Shown here one piece after another: positions 1-8,921 of a stretch of DNA of 64,000 nucleotides (the stretch's first letter is position 1; each line of letters opens with the position of its first letter). This DNA comes from CBDFGN01 sp965247065 (GTDB taxonomy: Bacteria > Bacteroidota > Bacteroidia > Cytophagales > Cyclobacteriaceae): positions 3,844,001 through 3,908,000 of the forward strand of contig CBDFGN010000006.1 of the NCBI GenBank assembly GCA_965247065.1, in the 5' to 3' direction. A program made the position numbers and the translations under genes. The notes under the pieces are model-generated. The model was not told the origin of the DNA. It saw only the letters and a program-made list of their open reading frames with translations, and did no database searches.

Positions 1-2
1 GT

Positions 3-1415
3 CCAGGAATTATTTGGCGGGATCTGCTAATCCTGGGGACCCGAGTCTCCGAATCAACGCCTGCGGCCCCCGGATCTATTCGCGCCTTCGATGTGAGAAC
101 GGGCGAAATAAGGTGGATCTTCAAGACAATTCCCGATCCTGGAGAAATTGGCTACGATACCTGGCCAAAAGGTGCCTACCAACGAACTGGAGGGGCCAAC
201 GGCTGGTGTGGATTCAGCCTGGACGAAGAGACTGGAACGGTTTACATACCTACTGGCTCTGCCTCCTTCGATTTTTGGGGTGGAGACCGGCATGGGGAAA
301 ACCTGTTCGCCAATTGCATACTGGCCCTGGACGCTTCAACCGGTAAAAGAAAATGGCACTATCAGACCATCCATCATGATCTATGGGACCGCGATCTGCC
401 AGCTCCAGCCAATTTATTGACAGTTGAGCACAACGGACAAATGGTAAAAGCCCTCGCCCAAATCACCAAGTCGGGCTTCGTTTTTTTATTTAACCGGGAG
501 ACTGGTGAAACTTTGTATCCGATAGATGAGGTGGCAGTACCAAAGTCCGATTTGACAGGGGAAAAAGCCCACGCTACTCAGCCGGTTCCCCAGATACCTC
601 CACCCTTCGTGAGACAGGTATTCACAGAAGACCTTCTCACCGACATTTCACCAGAATCTAATGCCTACACACGGGAAATTCTCAAGAACTTAAGATCTGG
701 TGAGAGGTTTATTCCACCCAGTGTTGAGGGTACTGTCATCTTCCCTGGTTTTGACGGTGGAGGTGAGTGGGGTGGGGCGGCTCACGATCCAAACCGAGGG
801 ATCTTGTACTTGAATGCCAACGAGATGCCCTGGATACTTACAATGGTTGAACTTGTTCCTGATCAAGGGGACACCACTCTTAAGGGTCGAAATATTTACG
901 CCCGGGTTTGTGCCAGTTGTCATGGGATCGATCGTCGGGGAGGGGCATTCATGGGCAACGTTCCAGCCCTGGTCAACGTGACCGACCGGCTTACTTCCCA
1001 GGAGATCAGGGAGAGGATCACCACCGGCAAAGGGGTGATGCCGTCATTCCATTTTCTGAAAAACGACGAAATCGAAGCCCTGCTCCGATTTTTAAATGAG
1101 CCTCCGTTTGAAGCTAGCAATCCTAGGGAAGCTCCTTTACCCGCAGAAAGCAGTGACTCCTACTATGCCCATACAGGTTACAATAAGTTCAAGGATCAGG
1201 AAGGCTATCCAGCGGTAAAACCACCATGGGGCACTTTGAACGCCATTGATCTCAATCTTGGCGAAATCCTGTGGGAGCACCAATTGCCGGCAGCAGGATA
1301 TGCCACCCCCGCCACGTATATGGTGAATGGGAAACAATATGTGATTATTGCTGCCGGCGGCGGCAAGTTGGATACTAAATCGGGAGATGCTTACGTGGCA
1401 TTTGCTTTGCCGTAA
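3..1415 (+). CDS. PQQ-dependent quinoprotein dehydrogenase with internal cytochrome c domain (5' end outside window)
   Basis: The frame is open from base 3, so the N-terminus lies upstream of the window. The visible 470 residues are a PQQ beta-propeller of the quinoprotein glucose/alcohol dehydrogenase type, with blade motifs such as GEIRWIF and LGEILWEHQLP. A cytochrome c domain is inserted near the C-terminus, with haem motif CASCH at nt 909-923 and a distal GVMPSF methionine loop. The family oxidises sugars or alcohols in the periplasm and passes electrons through haem c to the respiratory chain. The protein ends at a TAA after a final propeller segment. An internal GTG at 93 is not the true start, because propeller sequence continues upstream of it. 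The exact substrate cannot be told from sequence. Confidence 0.9.
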   Translation, partial: PGIIWRDLLILGTRVSESTPAAPGSIRAFDVRTGEIRWIFKTIPDPGEIGYDTWPKGAYQRTGGANGWCGFSLDEETGTVYIPTGSASFDFWGGDRHGENLFANCILALDASTGKRKWHYQTIHHDLWDRDLPAPANLLTVEHNGQMVKALAQITKSGFVFLFNRETGETLYPIDEVAVPKSDLTGEKAHATQPVPQIPPPFVRQVFTEDLLTDISPESNAYTREILKNLRSGERFIPPSVEGTVIFPGFDGGGEWGGAAHDPNRGILYLNANEMPWILTMVELVPDQGDTTLKGRNIYARVCASCHGIDRRGGAFMGNVPALVNVTDRLTSQEIRERITTGKGVMPSFHFLKNDEIEALLRFLNEPPFEASNPREAPLPAESSDSYYAHTGYNKFKDQEGYPAVKPPWGTLNAIDLNLGEILWEHQLPAAGYATPATYMVNGKQYVIIAAGGGKLDTKSGDAYVAFALP

Positions 1416-1469
1416 TAGAGTTGGACAGGGAACAGAGGAAGGCAGACGGCCAATTCCAGATTGGAGTCA

Positions 1470-1718
1470 TCAAAACAACTTCATCAGGGCTACCATAACA
1501 CCAACCTGCAGGATCAACAACCCGGCCATTTTCCAAGCCATGCTGCCCATCTTTTCAAGCATTTTTGCTTCCAGTCGAAGCAAATCCTCCTTAGTGGCCA
1601 ACGATTTTAAAGCTTTTCGAATTTCCTTCTTGAATGAACCGATTTCTCTCCGGAAAGAGCCAATTTCTTCTTGAAGGGCGCTTATTCGGCCCTCTGTGCC
1701 TCGGATATCCTATTGCAT
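1470..1718 (-). pseudogene. small coiled-coil plus C-terminal membrane-helix protein, in-frame stop at codon 3
   Basis: The minus strand encodes about 80 residues of clear protein character: alternating heptads (QEEIGSFRREIGSFKKEI), a LATKEDLLRLEAKMLEKM segment, then a hydrophobic helix ending LMKLF and TGA. This layout (coiled coil, A-T-K-E-D-L motif, terminal TM helix) is common in small uncharacterised bacterial proteins. The only upstream ATG, at 1718, is followed by CAA and then an in-frame TAG, giving M-Q-stop-D-I-R. No other ATG, GTG or TTG lies between that stop and the coiled coil. The gene therefore seems inactivated, or it starts at a non-standard codon, or the base call is wrong. 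Its function is unknown; oligomerisation at the membrane is an inference. Confidence 0.6.
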
Positions 1719-1942
1719 ACGGGGGAGAAATGTTACCTACAGAATGACAAAAGGTCAACATATAGAATGCAGTATCCAAAAAACAACAGCCGATAACTCT
1801 CAGCCCAGCCAAAAAACGAATCAACAAATAAACCTTTGAAGGCATTGATCGAAAGATGCAAGAATTCCGACCTCAGATTCCAACCAAACTCTCAAACCTC
1901 CCAACCCCAAACCAACGACCAAAAGCCAATTCCCAACGGCTG

Positions 1943-3622
1943 CTAGCTCTCTTCAATTGGCGCATAGACTCTTACCCAATCCACCTCCATGCGTTGAGGC
2001 CAAATGGAATCATCAACTCCCTCCGCTCCGCCCCAGGTTCCCCCCACAGCGACATTCAGGATCAGGTAAAAGTCCTTGAAAAACGGCCACTCGTCGGGAT
2101 TACTATTTTGGCTGGATACTGTGTGGTACGTCTGGCCATCTACGAACCATTCCAATTTGTCGTTGGTCCATTCAATCGAATAGACGTGGAATTCCGTTGT
2201 AGCATCAACAAGGCGAATGGTATCCACTTTTTGAGTTCCCAACCGGTGATTAAACGCCTGGGTATGGATGGTACCATGGATCAGGCCTTCTTTATGTCCC
2301 ACGTGCTCCATGATGTCTATCTCACCATCTTGAGGCCACACCAACCTCTCGAGGGTCGGAAGCATCCAGATAGCCGACCAGGTTCCTCTGCCCGCCGGAA
2401 GTTTGGCCCTAATGTCAAACCGGCCGTAGGACCAATCACCTTTTCCATGAGTCTTGAGGCGGGCTGAGGTATACTCCTTTCCCGAGTTTGGCTCCTTGCG
2501 GGCTTCAATGATCAGCCTGCTGTCCTCCACTCTGGCGTTTTCGAGCCGCTCTTTGGTATAGAACTCCAACTCCTGGTTGCCCCAGCCATCGCCGCCTTCA
2601 TCATAGTTCCATTTGTTTTCAATGGGCAAACCGGAATAGTTGAACTCATCCGACCAGACCAGCTCTCTGGGATGACCCTCATACAAGAAGGCAGGAACCC
2701 CTTTTACCCCAGGATCAACGGCAAAGACTCCACCGCTTTTGGGATATCGGTCTAACTGGGCTTCGTCAAGTCCTTCCCGGGCCGTAGTGATATATAAAGT
2801 GGCCAGATCAGGGCCGCCAAAGGCGCAGGAAGTTACGTTAAGAGCATCCACTTCGATCTTCTGAAGCAATTGCCCTGTTTTGGGGTCCCACCTTCCTACC
2901 ATGCCACCTCCCCACAGCGCGATCCAGATCATACCCTCCTCATCGATAGTGCTACCATCTGGATAGCCCATTTCCTCTGGAACCCTTATCACTTCTCTCG
3001 AATTAGAAATGGTGCCGCTCGCCACTTGATAGTCAAAAGCTTCAACCATGCCCGTGGGAGTATCTATGTAATACATGGTCTTGTGGTCCAGCGACCAGCA
3101 AATGCCATTTGAGATGGTGACCTGGCCTTTCATACGACGAACCGCTCCATCAAGATCCAACTGGTATAACCCCCCGGCACCCTTCTTATTCTCCATGGTC
3201 ATAGTTCCCGCCCATAACCGACCGGCAGGGTCACATTTTCCGTCGTTGAATCGATTACCTCGAATGCCCTGCTCGGGCGCCGCAAGCAAAGTCTTCTTTG
3301 CGGTTCTAAGATTCAGGTGATAAATGCCGCTTTCCAATGCCACTAGCGCATTACCTTGACTATCGGGAACCACCGTCCCGACCCTTTCAACGACAGAAAC
3401 GGTTTGATTATCGCCAGTAGCCGGATCAAAGATGTGGACCAGGCCGTTTTCGATGTCAATCCAGTAAAAGCGATTCTCGTCGGGATGCCAGATCGCCCCT
3501 TCTCCTAAACGGGCCTTTTGGTCTAGAATCAAGTCAGCAGTCATGTTTCGATTTGATTGGCAGGACAACGTTGTCCAGACGGCAAATATGAGCCATAATT
3601 TCTTCCATGGAGTCAGATTCAT
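1943..3622 (-). CDS. lipoprotein fusing an SMP-30/gluconolactonase propeller to a GH16 beta-glucanase
   Basis: The start was placed at the ATG at 3622, which gives a 559-aa protein with a lipoprotein signal peptide (hydrophobic run ending TTLSC, then QSN). An upstream ATG at 3673 would bury the signal. Residues about 25-310 match the SMP-30/regucalcin lactonase fold: LGEGAIWHP, NRFNDGKCDPAGRLWAGT and YPDGS carry the metal-binding Glu, Asn and Asp. From about residue 315, ELVWSDEFNYSG opens a GH16 domain with the catalytic E-x-D-x-x-E in GEIDIMEHVG and a closing MEVDWVRVY strand. GH16 enzymes cut beta-1,3- or mixed-link glucans such as laminarin. I know neither domain as a usual partner of the other. 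It is probably surface or periplasmic. The substrate is not determined. Confidence 0.88.
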   Translation of the reverse strand: MNLTPWKKLWLIFAVWTTLSCQSNRNMTADLILDQKARLGEGAIWHPDENRFYWIDIENGLVHIFDPATGDNQTVSVVERVGTVVPDSQGNALVALESGIYHLNLRTAKKTLLAAPEQGIRGNRFNDGKCDPAGRLWAGTMTMENKKGAGGLYQLDLDGAVRRMKGQVTISNGICWSLDHKTMYYIDTPTGMVEAFDYQVASGTISNSREVIRVPEEMGYPDGSTIDEEGMIWIALWGGGMVGRWDPKTGQLLQKIEVDALNVTSCAFGGPDLATLYITTAREGLDEAQLDRYPKSGGVFAVDPGVKGVPAFLYEGHPRELVWSDEFNYSGLPIENKWNYDEGGDGWGNQELEFYTKERLENARVEDSRLIIEARKEPNSGKEYTSARLKTHGKGDWSYGRFDIRAKLPAGRGTWSAIWMLPTLERLVWPQDGEIDIMEHVGHKEGLIHGTIHTQAFNHRLGTQKVDTIRLVDATTEFHVYSIEWTNDKLEWFVDGQTYHTVSSQNSNPDEWPFFKDFYLILNVAVGGTWGGAEGVDDSIWPQRMEVDWVRVYAPIEES

Positions 3623-4039
3623 AACTGGTACTGAGGTATAAATAACGGGCCAATTGGTTATTTTGCTTGACAATTTAAGTAATACTGGCTCAATGAACTA
3701 ACCCTGCCAATGTCTCCAAAACTCAAGATTGAAAAATCCCCTTTAAATTCCCTGACTTGATGGACCCCCTGCGGCAAATTGTCAATCAGTTTGAGGTCCC
3801 TCCAGGGAAAATAGATATCGAACCTTTAGGCACCGGCAATATCAATCAGAGTTTCGTTGTTGAAGTAACTGGAGAAGACGCCTCGAAACGCTTCGTGCTC
3901 CAAGAAATCAACAAATTGGTGTTCAAAGAGCCCATGATCGCAATGGAAAATCTGGAGAAGGTCTATGACTGCTTTGGCCGGCAAAGGCCCTTTAGATTAG
4001 GCCTCTAGGATTATTCCAAGAATCAAGGTTTATTTTTAT

Positions 4040-4206
4040 GAGGTGACCAAGGCGGTCATGAGTTAACACTGGCAGAGGCGAATTATGCAAAGGCCTAGGT
4101 TTGCGACCTATCTCGCGATTCAATCCTCTGCCAGCTTTTTTGAACAAGCATCAAATAGAAATTTGGGACTAGACCCATTAGTAAGGTTTTGATCGTGTTC
4201 AAAAAT
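4040..4206 (+). ncRNA. candidate bridge RNA of the IS110 element
   Basis: Three stem-loops lie in tandem upstream of the transposase. (1) A short 5' hairpin, TGACC 4044-4048 with GGTCA 4054-4058. (2) A stem CTGGCAGAGG 4069-4078 with CCTCTGCCAG 4125-4134, enclosing an internal loop and an apical hairpin TAGGT/ACCTA (4096-4110). (3) A stem TTTTTGAACA 4137-4146 with TGTTCAAAAA 4196-4205, then ATCAAA/TTTGAT, an internal loop and an apical TGGG/CCCA. This is the layout known for IS621-type bridge RNAs: 5' hairpin, target loop, donor loop. In loop 2, GCAAAGG (4087-4093) equals the left target flank 3981-3987, and TTCAAT (4119-4124) complements the right flank 5268-5273. In loop 3, ATAGAAAT (4155-4162) equals the element right end 5252-5259. 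Transcript ends are inferred. Confidence 0.75.
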
Positions 4207-4240
4207 GTTAACCCACTTGATAAGTCTTAATGGTAAAGTT

Positions 4241-5248
4241 ATGAATTTCAATTATTTCGTGGGCATTGATGTTTCAAAGTCAACCCTTGATTTTACGGTA
4301 GTACAAAATAGTCACAGGTTGTTTCACCTAAGAACTGCTAATAGTCTGAAAGGGATTAAGAGTTTTATCAAGAGACTTATGCAGCTGCCTGGCTACCAGC
4401 CTGACCAGGTTTTGTTTTGCCTGGAATTCACTGGGATCTATAACAATCATCTGCTCAATTACTTTGAAAAACAGCAGCTCAATGTGTGGCTGGAATCGGC
4501 CCGGCAGATCAAACAATCCCTGGGTGTTTTGAGAGGAAAGAACGATCAGGTGGATTCCTATCGAATCGCTCAATATGCCTGTCGAAACCAGGACAAAGCC
4601 CAGTTATGGAAGCCTTCTCGAAAGAAAATCCGCAATTTAAAGTTCATGCTATCACTCAGAGAACGACTGCTCAAGACTAAACTGCAGTTGGCAACTCCTT
4701 TAAAGGAGGCCTGTGGTTTTGTGGATGATGATGTGATGCAACTTCAGAAAACTACCCTCAAACCGGTACTAGCTAACATGGAGAAAAAGCTCAAGGCTTT
4801 GGATCTGAAAATTTATGATTTCATTCGATCCGATCAATCTTTAAATGAGCTCTTTGAGCAAGTGACTTCAGTGGATAACATTGGATCTACTATTGCAGCC
4901 CATTTCATTGCAACTACCAATGAGTTCAAAGACTTTACTGAGGCCAAGAAGTTTGCCTGTTACTCAGGGGTAGTGCCCTTCGAGTACCGATCCGGCACCA
5001 GCTACCGGGGCCGGAGTCGAGTTTCGCATCTGGCCAATAAGAAGATGAAAAAGCTCCTGCATCTGGCAGCCATGTCAGCGGTTACTCATCCGGGGGAATT
5101 AAGGGATTATTATGAACGGAAAGTGGAATCAGGGAAAAACAAAATGTCGGTGTTGAATGCGATCCGGAACAAACTTATTCATAGAGTTTTTGCTGTAGTC
5201 CGAGAAACCAGAAAATATGAAAAAACATATACCCTGACTCTTGCTTGA
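4241..5248 (+). CDS. IS110-family DEDD transposase (recombinase)
   Basis: The 335-aa protein starts FNYFVGIDVSKSTLDF, the first Asp of the RuvC-like DEDD domain. CLEFTGIY supplies the Glu and GKNDQVDSYRIA the two further Asp residues. The C-terminal Tnp20 domain is clear from VDNIGSTIAAHFIA through CYSGVVPFEYRSGTSYRGRSR to NKKMKKLLHLAAM, and includes the region holding the catalytic serine. The start at 4241 is preferred over 4205 because 4205 lies inside the predicted RNA stem and the added residues are not family-like. The protein would excise, circularise and reinsert the element under guidance of its non-coding RNA. It appears intact. Confidence 0.92.
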   Translation: MNFNYFVGIDVSKSTLDFTVVQNSHRLFHLRTANSLKGIKSFIKRLMQLPGYQPDQVLFCLEFTGIYNNHLLNYFEKQQLNVWLESARQIKQSLGVLRGKNDQVDSYRIAQYACRNQDKAQLWKPSRKKIRNLKFMLSLRERLLKTKLQLATPLKEACGFVDDDVMQLQKTTLKPVLANMEKKLKALDLKIYDFIRSDQSLNELFEQVTSVDNIGSTIAAHFIATTNEFKDFTEAKKFACYSGVVPFEYRSGTSYRGRSRVSHLANKKMKKLLHLAAMSAVTHPGELRDYYERKVESGKNKMSVLNAIRNKLIHRVFAVVRETRKYEKTYTLTLA

Positions 5249-6239
5249 TCCATAGAAATCGAGGGGCATTGAACTCCCTAGCCTATTCCGAACCAGAGAT
5301 GCCAATTCCTATTACATTGATCGAAATCAGGATGTCTGGCGACTATTTGGGTTCGTAGAGGACAGCCATCCGCCCGACCGAGACCACCTTCTGGAGCAAA
5401 GTGCCATCGCCTCAAGAGCCTACGGTAGTTTCTTTGCAGTCTTAAGCTCCCTAGAACCTGCAGCGATAAAAGAAACAATCCCGGATTTTCACAATACTAG
5501 AAAACGATATCAAGAGTTTCTCTCGATTTTTTCTCTCGACCCGGCTGGTCGGGTCAAACATCTTCAATCAGAATCAGGATACCTACAATCTCAGGAGCAT
5601 ATACTGGAACCGTTAGGCGACTTGATTGATCGACGCCAAATCCCAATTAGGGTCACTCACAACGATCCCAAGATGGACAACTTATTGATTCATCCTCAAA
5701 CTCAAGTCAGCACCATGATTGACCTGGATACGGTCATGCCTGGGTATATAATATACGACTTTGGTGATATGGTGAGGTCCTTTTGCACCACAGCAAGGAA
5801 TGAAAGCGACCTGGACCGGGTTGAATTGAGACTCGATGTTTTTGAGGCGGTGACCTCGGGATTCTTGAGTTCCTTGAAAGGAGTCTTAACCGAAAAGGAG
5901 CGAAACACCTTGGTCTTTGGCTGTATTGTGATCGTTTATGAGCAAGCACTTCGCTTTTTGAGTGATTACCTTGCCGGTGACCCTTATTACAAGACCAGCT
6001 ACCCGGAGCATAACCTGCACCGATATCTAAACCAACGTCAGCTTTTAGAGTCAATCATTCATCTGCAGGACGAGATGCAGGCCGTAGTTAACCGGTTGAT
6101 TCTGGATCACCAGGCATAAGAAAATCAGTTCCAACTGGTGCCAAAGTCTTACACAAAACCATTGTGGAGCGGATATACCCAGGTGGAATAAACTCTTGCC
6201 TTTGGAGCAATTCATATCAAATCGCCAGCAAAGCCAAAG

Positions 6240-7169
6240 TCAGTCAACGCTTCGAGTCAATAAATACCCAGCGCCCAGCAAAACTGAATAATCGGGATTG
6301 CTGGCGGTACGTACTTCCACATTCCCCCAGGGGGTCCAGGATCTTCTGCTAACCGCTTCCTGGACATAAGGAACAATTACGTCATGACTTTTCAGCACCC
6401 CTCCGCCCATGATCACGATTTCAGGGTCGTATGCATGCACCAGGTTAATAACTGCTACAGACCAAATCTCCAGGCATTGGTTTCTAATGGCCAGGCTAAG
6501 GTCATCCCTTGAAGCTAATTCGAAAACAGTTTTGAAGTCCAAGACCGGCTGATTGGCCAGCAAGCTGCCCATATATCGATCGTCCGCTTTGATGATATCC
6601 GGCAATCTCCAAGTTGAGGCCTCGGCTTCCACACATCCCCGGTTCCCGCAGTTGCAGGTGTGGCCCATCCAATTCACCGAGAAATGGCCACCCATGGATC
6701 CTGCCTGGTAATGCGCTCCGTGGAGCAGCTTTCCCTGCATTAGCGCTGCAGTCCCCATTCCGGTTCCAAGCGTGATCATAACCACGTTGTCGCTGCCTTT
6801 GGCCGAGCCAAATTTCCATTCTCCAACAAGCGCCGAACGGGCGTCGCTTTCCAGGAAAACCGGTAGGCCAAAAGTTTTGGATGCCCAACCCTTAAAGTTG
6901 AATCCCACTGCGTCCCGGTATTTTTTGTTTGTGGAAAGCACTCGCGCTTCCTGAGAGTCGACGATGCCCGGAAAAGCTATTCCCAAGCCTACCACTGGTT
7001 CCTCGGATTTGGCAATCAGGTCCATTACGCTTTGAGTGATGTCCTCCAGCTTGGGCATTAATCCCATTTCGGAGTTAGATGGGAAGTTTTCGTTGTGTAA
7101 GATTGATCCTTTTCGGTACAGCCCGAATTTGATGTAGGTCCCACCCAAGTCAATTGCTATTGCCGTCAT
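6240..7169 (-). CDS. ROK-family sugar kinase (glucokinase-like) with zinc motif
   Basis: This 309-aa protein opens with the ROK phosphate-binding motif AIDLGGTYIKFGLY. It carries LGIAFPGIVDS, the second phosphate loop LGTGMGTA, the sugar-binding GAHYQAGSMGGH and the structural zinc motif CNCGNRGCVEAEAS, then IVIMGGGV near the C-terminus. The family phosphorylates hexoses such as glucose, N-acetylglucosamine, N-acetylmannosamine or allose with ATP in the cytoplasm. The length is standard. It converges on the interrupted NahK-like kinase, with about 120 bp between them. The exact hexose cannot be assigned from motifs alone. Confidence 0.9.
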   Translation of the reverse strand: MTAIAIDLGGTYIKFGLYRKGSILHNENFPSNSEMGLMPKLEDITQSVMDLIAKSEEPVVGLGIAFPGIVDSQEARVLSTNKKYRDAVGFNFKGWASKTFGLPVFLESDARSALVGEWKFGSAKGSDNVVMITLGTGMGTAALMQGKLLHGAHYQAGSMGGHFSVNWMGHTCNCGNRGCVEAEASTWRLPDIIKADDRYMGSLLANQPVLDFKTVFELASRDDLSLAIRNQCLEIWSVAVINLVHAYDPEIVIMGGGVLKSHDVIVPYVQEAVSRRSWTPWGNVEVRTASNPDYSVLLGAGYLLTRSVD

Positions 7170-7320
7170 ATGATTAAGGTTACTATTCTGTTTTAAAGAA
7201 AATATACTATCCGGAAAATCAAATGCGATGTGTTACCATTTAGATTGTAAATCTGCCATTTGAGCTGTAATCCGGATCGGTAATTTTTTTGTAATTTATG
7301 CACAACAAGTTAACGGCACT

Positions 7321-8880
7321 ATGTTCAACTTAGCCACAATACTTCAAGACAGCACCCAACGATATCCGGGCAAAGAAGCCTTCGTTTTTGGGGAAAACCG
7401 TTTATCCTATGCTCAGATCGACGCAGCAGCAAACCAAGTTGCCAATGGCCTGATAGAATTGGGAATTGAGCCTGGAGACAAAGTGGGATTAAGCTGCCCA
7501 AATCTCCCCTATTTTCCTATAATCTATTTTGGTATCCTAAAGGCCGGAGCGGTAATAGTACCTCTGAATGTATTGTTGAAACATAATGAGATCGCCTATC
7601 ATCTAACTGACTCACAAGCCATGGCCTATTTTTGTTTCCAAGGAAGCCCGGAATTACCTATGGGCCAGGAAGGCTACATTGGCTTTCAAGATGCTCCAGG
7701 GTGTAACGATCTGTTTATTATTACCGAGGATCCAAAAGCCGCTTCTCCAATTGAGGGATTCAGGACTTTGGGAGGCCTTATGGCAGACCAGTCACCCGTG
7801 TTCGACATGGTTAAAACTGAGGAGAACGATACGGCTTTGATCGTATACACTTCGGGGACTACAGGCAAGCCCAAGGGTGCGGAATTAACTCATTCTAACA
7901 TCTTCCTAAATAGTTTAGTTAGTCGCGATCTCCTGGACCTGGAAAAGCAGGACGTCCTGCTCATTGTACTGCCTATGTTCCACATTTTCGGCCAGGTGGT
8001 GCTGATGACCAGCGGGGTTTATCGTGCCGTGAAGAGCGTGCTTTTGGCCCGTTTTAATCCTGAAACTGTATTCGAAACGTTGCAGAACGAAAAGGTTACG
8101 GTATTTGCTGGAGTGCCGACCATGTACTGGGGTCTTTTACACTGCCCTGATCCTGATAGATTTAACCTGGATGAAATTTCCAAAAATTTGAAAATCTGTA
8201 TCTCGGGAGGAGCCTCTCTCCCGCAGCAGGTCCTGGAGGATTTCGAAACTAAATATAACGTGCCCATTCTTGAGGGGTATGGAATGTCAGAAGGCTCGCC
8301 GGTAGTTACCTTCAATCAAAGAGGATTCACGAAGCCAGGATCTGTTGGAAAACCGGTTTGGGGTGTCGAAGTGGATATTTTTGATGAAAAGGACAACCCC
8401 TTGCCAGCTGGTGAAAAAGGCCAGCTGGTGTATCGCGGACATAATGTAATGAAAGGGTATTACAGACGACCCGAGGTAAATGAAGAGGTATTACGCGGCG
8501 GATGGATGCATTCAGGAGATGTAGCCATTAAGGATGAGGAGGGATATTACTTTATCGTGGATCGGACCAAGGACATGATAATTCGAGGAGGGTTGAATGT
8601 TTATCCCCGGGAAATAGAAGAAGTAATGATGAAGCATCCGGCGATCTCGCTTGTAGCGGTTATCGGCCTTCCCGATGAGAAATATGGTGAAGAGATTAAA
8701 GCCTGCGTGGTTTTGAAGGAGGGCGAATCGGCCACGCCCGAAGAGATCAAGGATTGGACCCAGAATGAAATAGCTGCTTATAAGTATCCACGGGTGGTGG
8801 ATATTCGTGAGAACCTGCCGATGACGGCGACCGGTAAAATATTGAAGAAGGAATTGAGGTCGGAGGTATCAGACCGATGA
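7321..8880 (+). CDS. AMP-forming fatty-acid/carboxylate-CoA ligase
   Basis: This 519-aa enzyme of the ANL superfamily carries the P-loop-like YTSGTTGKPKGAELTHSN, the A5 motif LEGYGMSEGSPVV, the A7 aspartate in GWMHSGDVA, the hinge DRTKDMIIRGGLNVYP and the terminal catalytic lysine in TATGKILKKEL. Such enzymes activate acids through an acyl-adenylate and transfer them to CoA. The overall form is closest to FadD-like long- or medium-chain acyl-CoA synthetases. The ATG at 7321 is the first in the frame and family-like residues follow at once (NLATILQDSTQRYPGKEAFVF). It has no operon partner; IS982 lies 42 bp downstream. Acyl chain preference cannot be told. Confidence 0.88.
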   Translation: MFNLATILQDSTQRYPGKEAFVFGENRLSYAQIDAAANQVANGLIELGIEPGDKVGLSCPNLPYFPIIYFGILKAGAVIVPLNVLLKHNEIAYHLTDSQAMAYFCFQGSPELPMGQEGYIGFQDAPGCNDLFIITEDPKAASPIEGFRTLGGLMADQSPVFDMVKTEENDTALIVYTSGTTGKPKGAELTHSNIFLNSLVSRDLLDLEKQDVLLIVLPMFHIFGQVVLMTSGVYRAVKSVLLARFNPETVFETLQNEKVTVFAGVPTMYWGLLHCPDPDRFNLDEISKNLKICISGGASLPQQVLEDFETKYNVPILEGYGMSEGSPVVTFNQRGFTKPGSVGKPVWGVEVDIFDEKDNPLPAGEKGQLVYRGHNVMKGYYRRPEVNEEVLRGGWMHSGDVAIKDEEGYYFIVDRTKDMIIRGGLNVYPREIEEVMMKHPAISLVAVIGLPDEKYGEEIKACVVLKEGESATPEEIKDWTQNEIAAYKYPRVVDIRENLPMTATGKILKKELRSEVSDR

Positions 8881-8921
8881 AGCCATTGCCGACATCTAAT
8901 CCACGTGACGTATTTGCTTAG

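Larger units (their letters stand above)
3988..5264 (+). mobile_element. IS110-family insertion sequence, 1277 bp, inserted in a sugar kinase gene
   Basis: Boundaries come from reconstructing the interrupted kinase: AGG occurs both at 3985-3987 and at 5262-5264, and deleting one copy plus the intervening DNA restores the reading frame. The true edges may slide by up to three bases inside this repeat. No terminal inverted repeats and no longer target duplication are evident, as expected for IS110-family elements, which recombine at a short shared core. The element carries one DEDD transposase gene. About 250 bp of non-coding DNA lies at its left end and only about 16 bp at its right end, the arrangement typical of the IS110 subgroup (IS1111-type elements carry the long non-coding part on the other side). 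Confidence 0.88.
3760..6119 (+). pseudogene. N-acetylhexosamine-kinase-like (APH-fold) sugar kinase gene interrupted by an IS110 element
   Basis: The first 76 codons (3760-3987) encode the N-lobe of an aminoglycoside-phosphotransferase-fold kinase: IEPLGTGNINQSFVV, then RFVLQEINK. Codons 5265-6119 encode the rest, with the catalytic loop THNDPKMDNLL and the metal motif IDLDTVMPG followed by YDFGDMVR, resembling NahK-type sugar 1-kinases. Removing 3988-5264 joins the halves in frame (CFGRQR to GIELPSLFRTRD) and gives a 360-aa protein, the usual family length. The gene is thus disrupted only by the insertion. A TTG at 3757 could also start it, but ATG at 3760 is preferred. The neighbouring ROK kinase and glycosidases support a role in hexose phosphorylation. 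Confidence 0.9.

Noticed and set aside
1856..2467. 203-codon plus-strand open frame
   Set aside because: It is antisense to the GH16 domain, whose catalytic motifs are unmistakable; the frame has no family-like sequence.
3950..5280. Longer target duplication or terminal inverted repeats for the IS110 element
   Set aside because: Only AGG is shared at the ends; IS110 elements normally lack both features.
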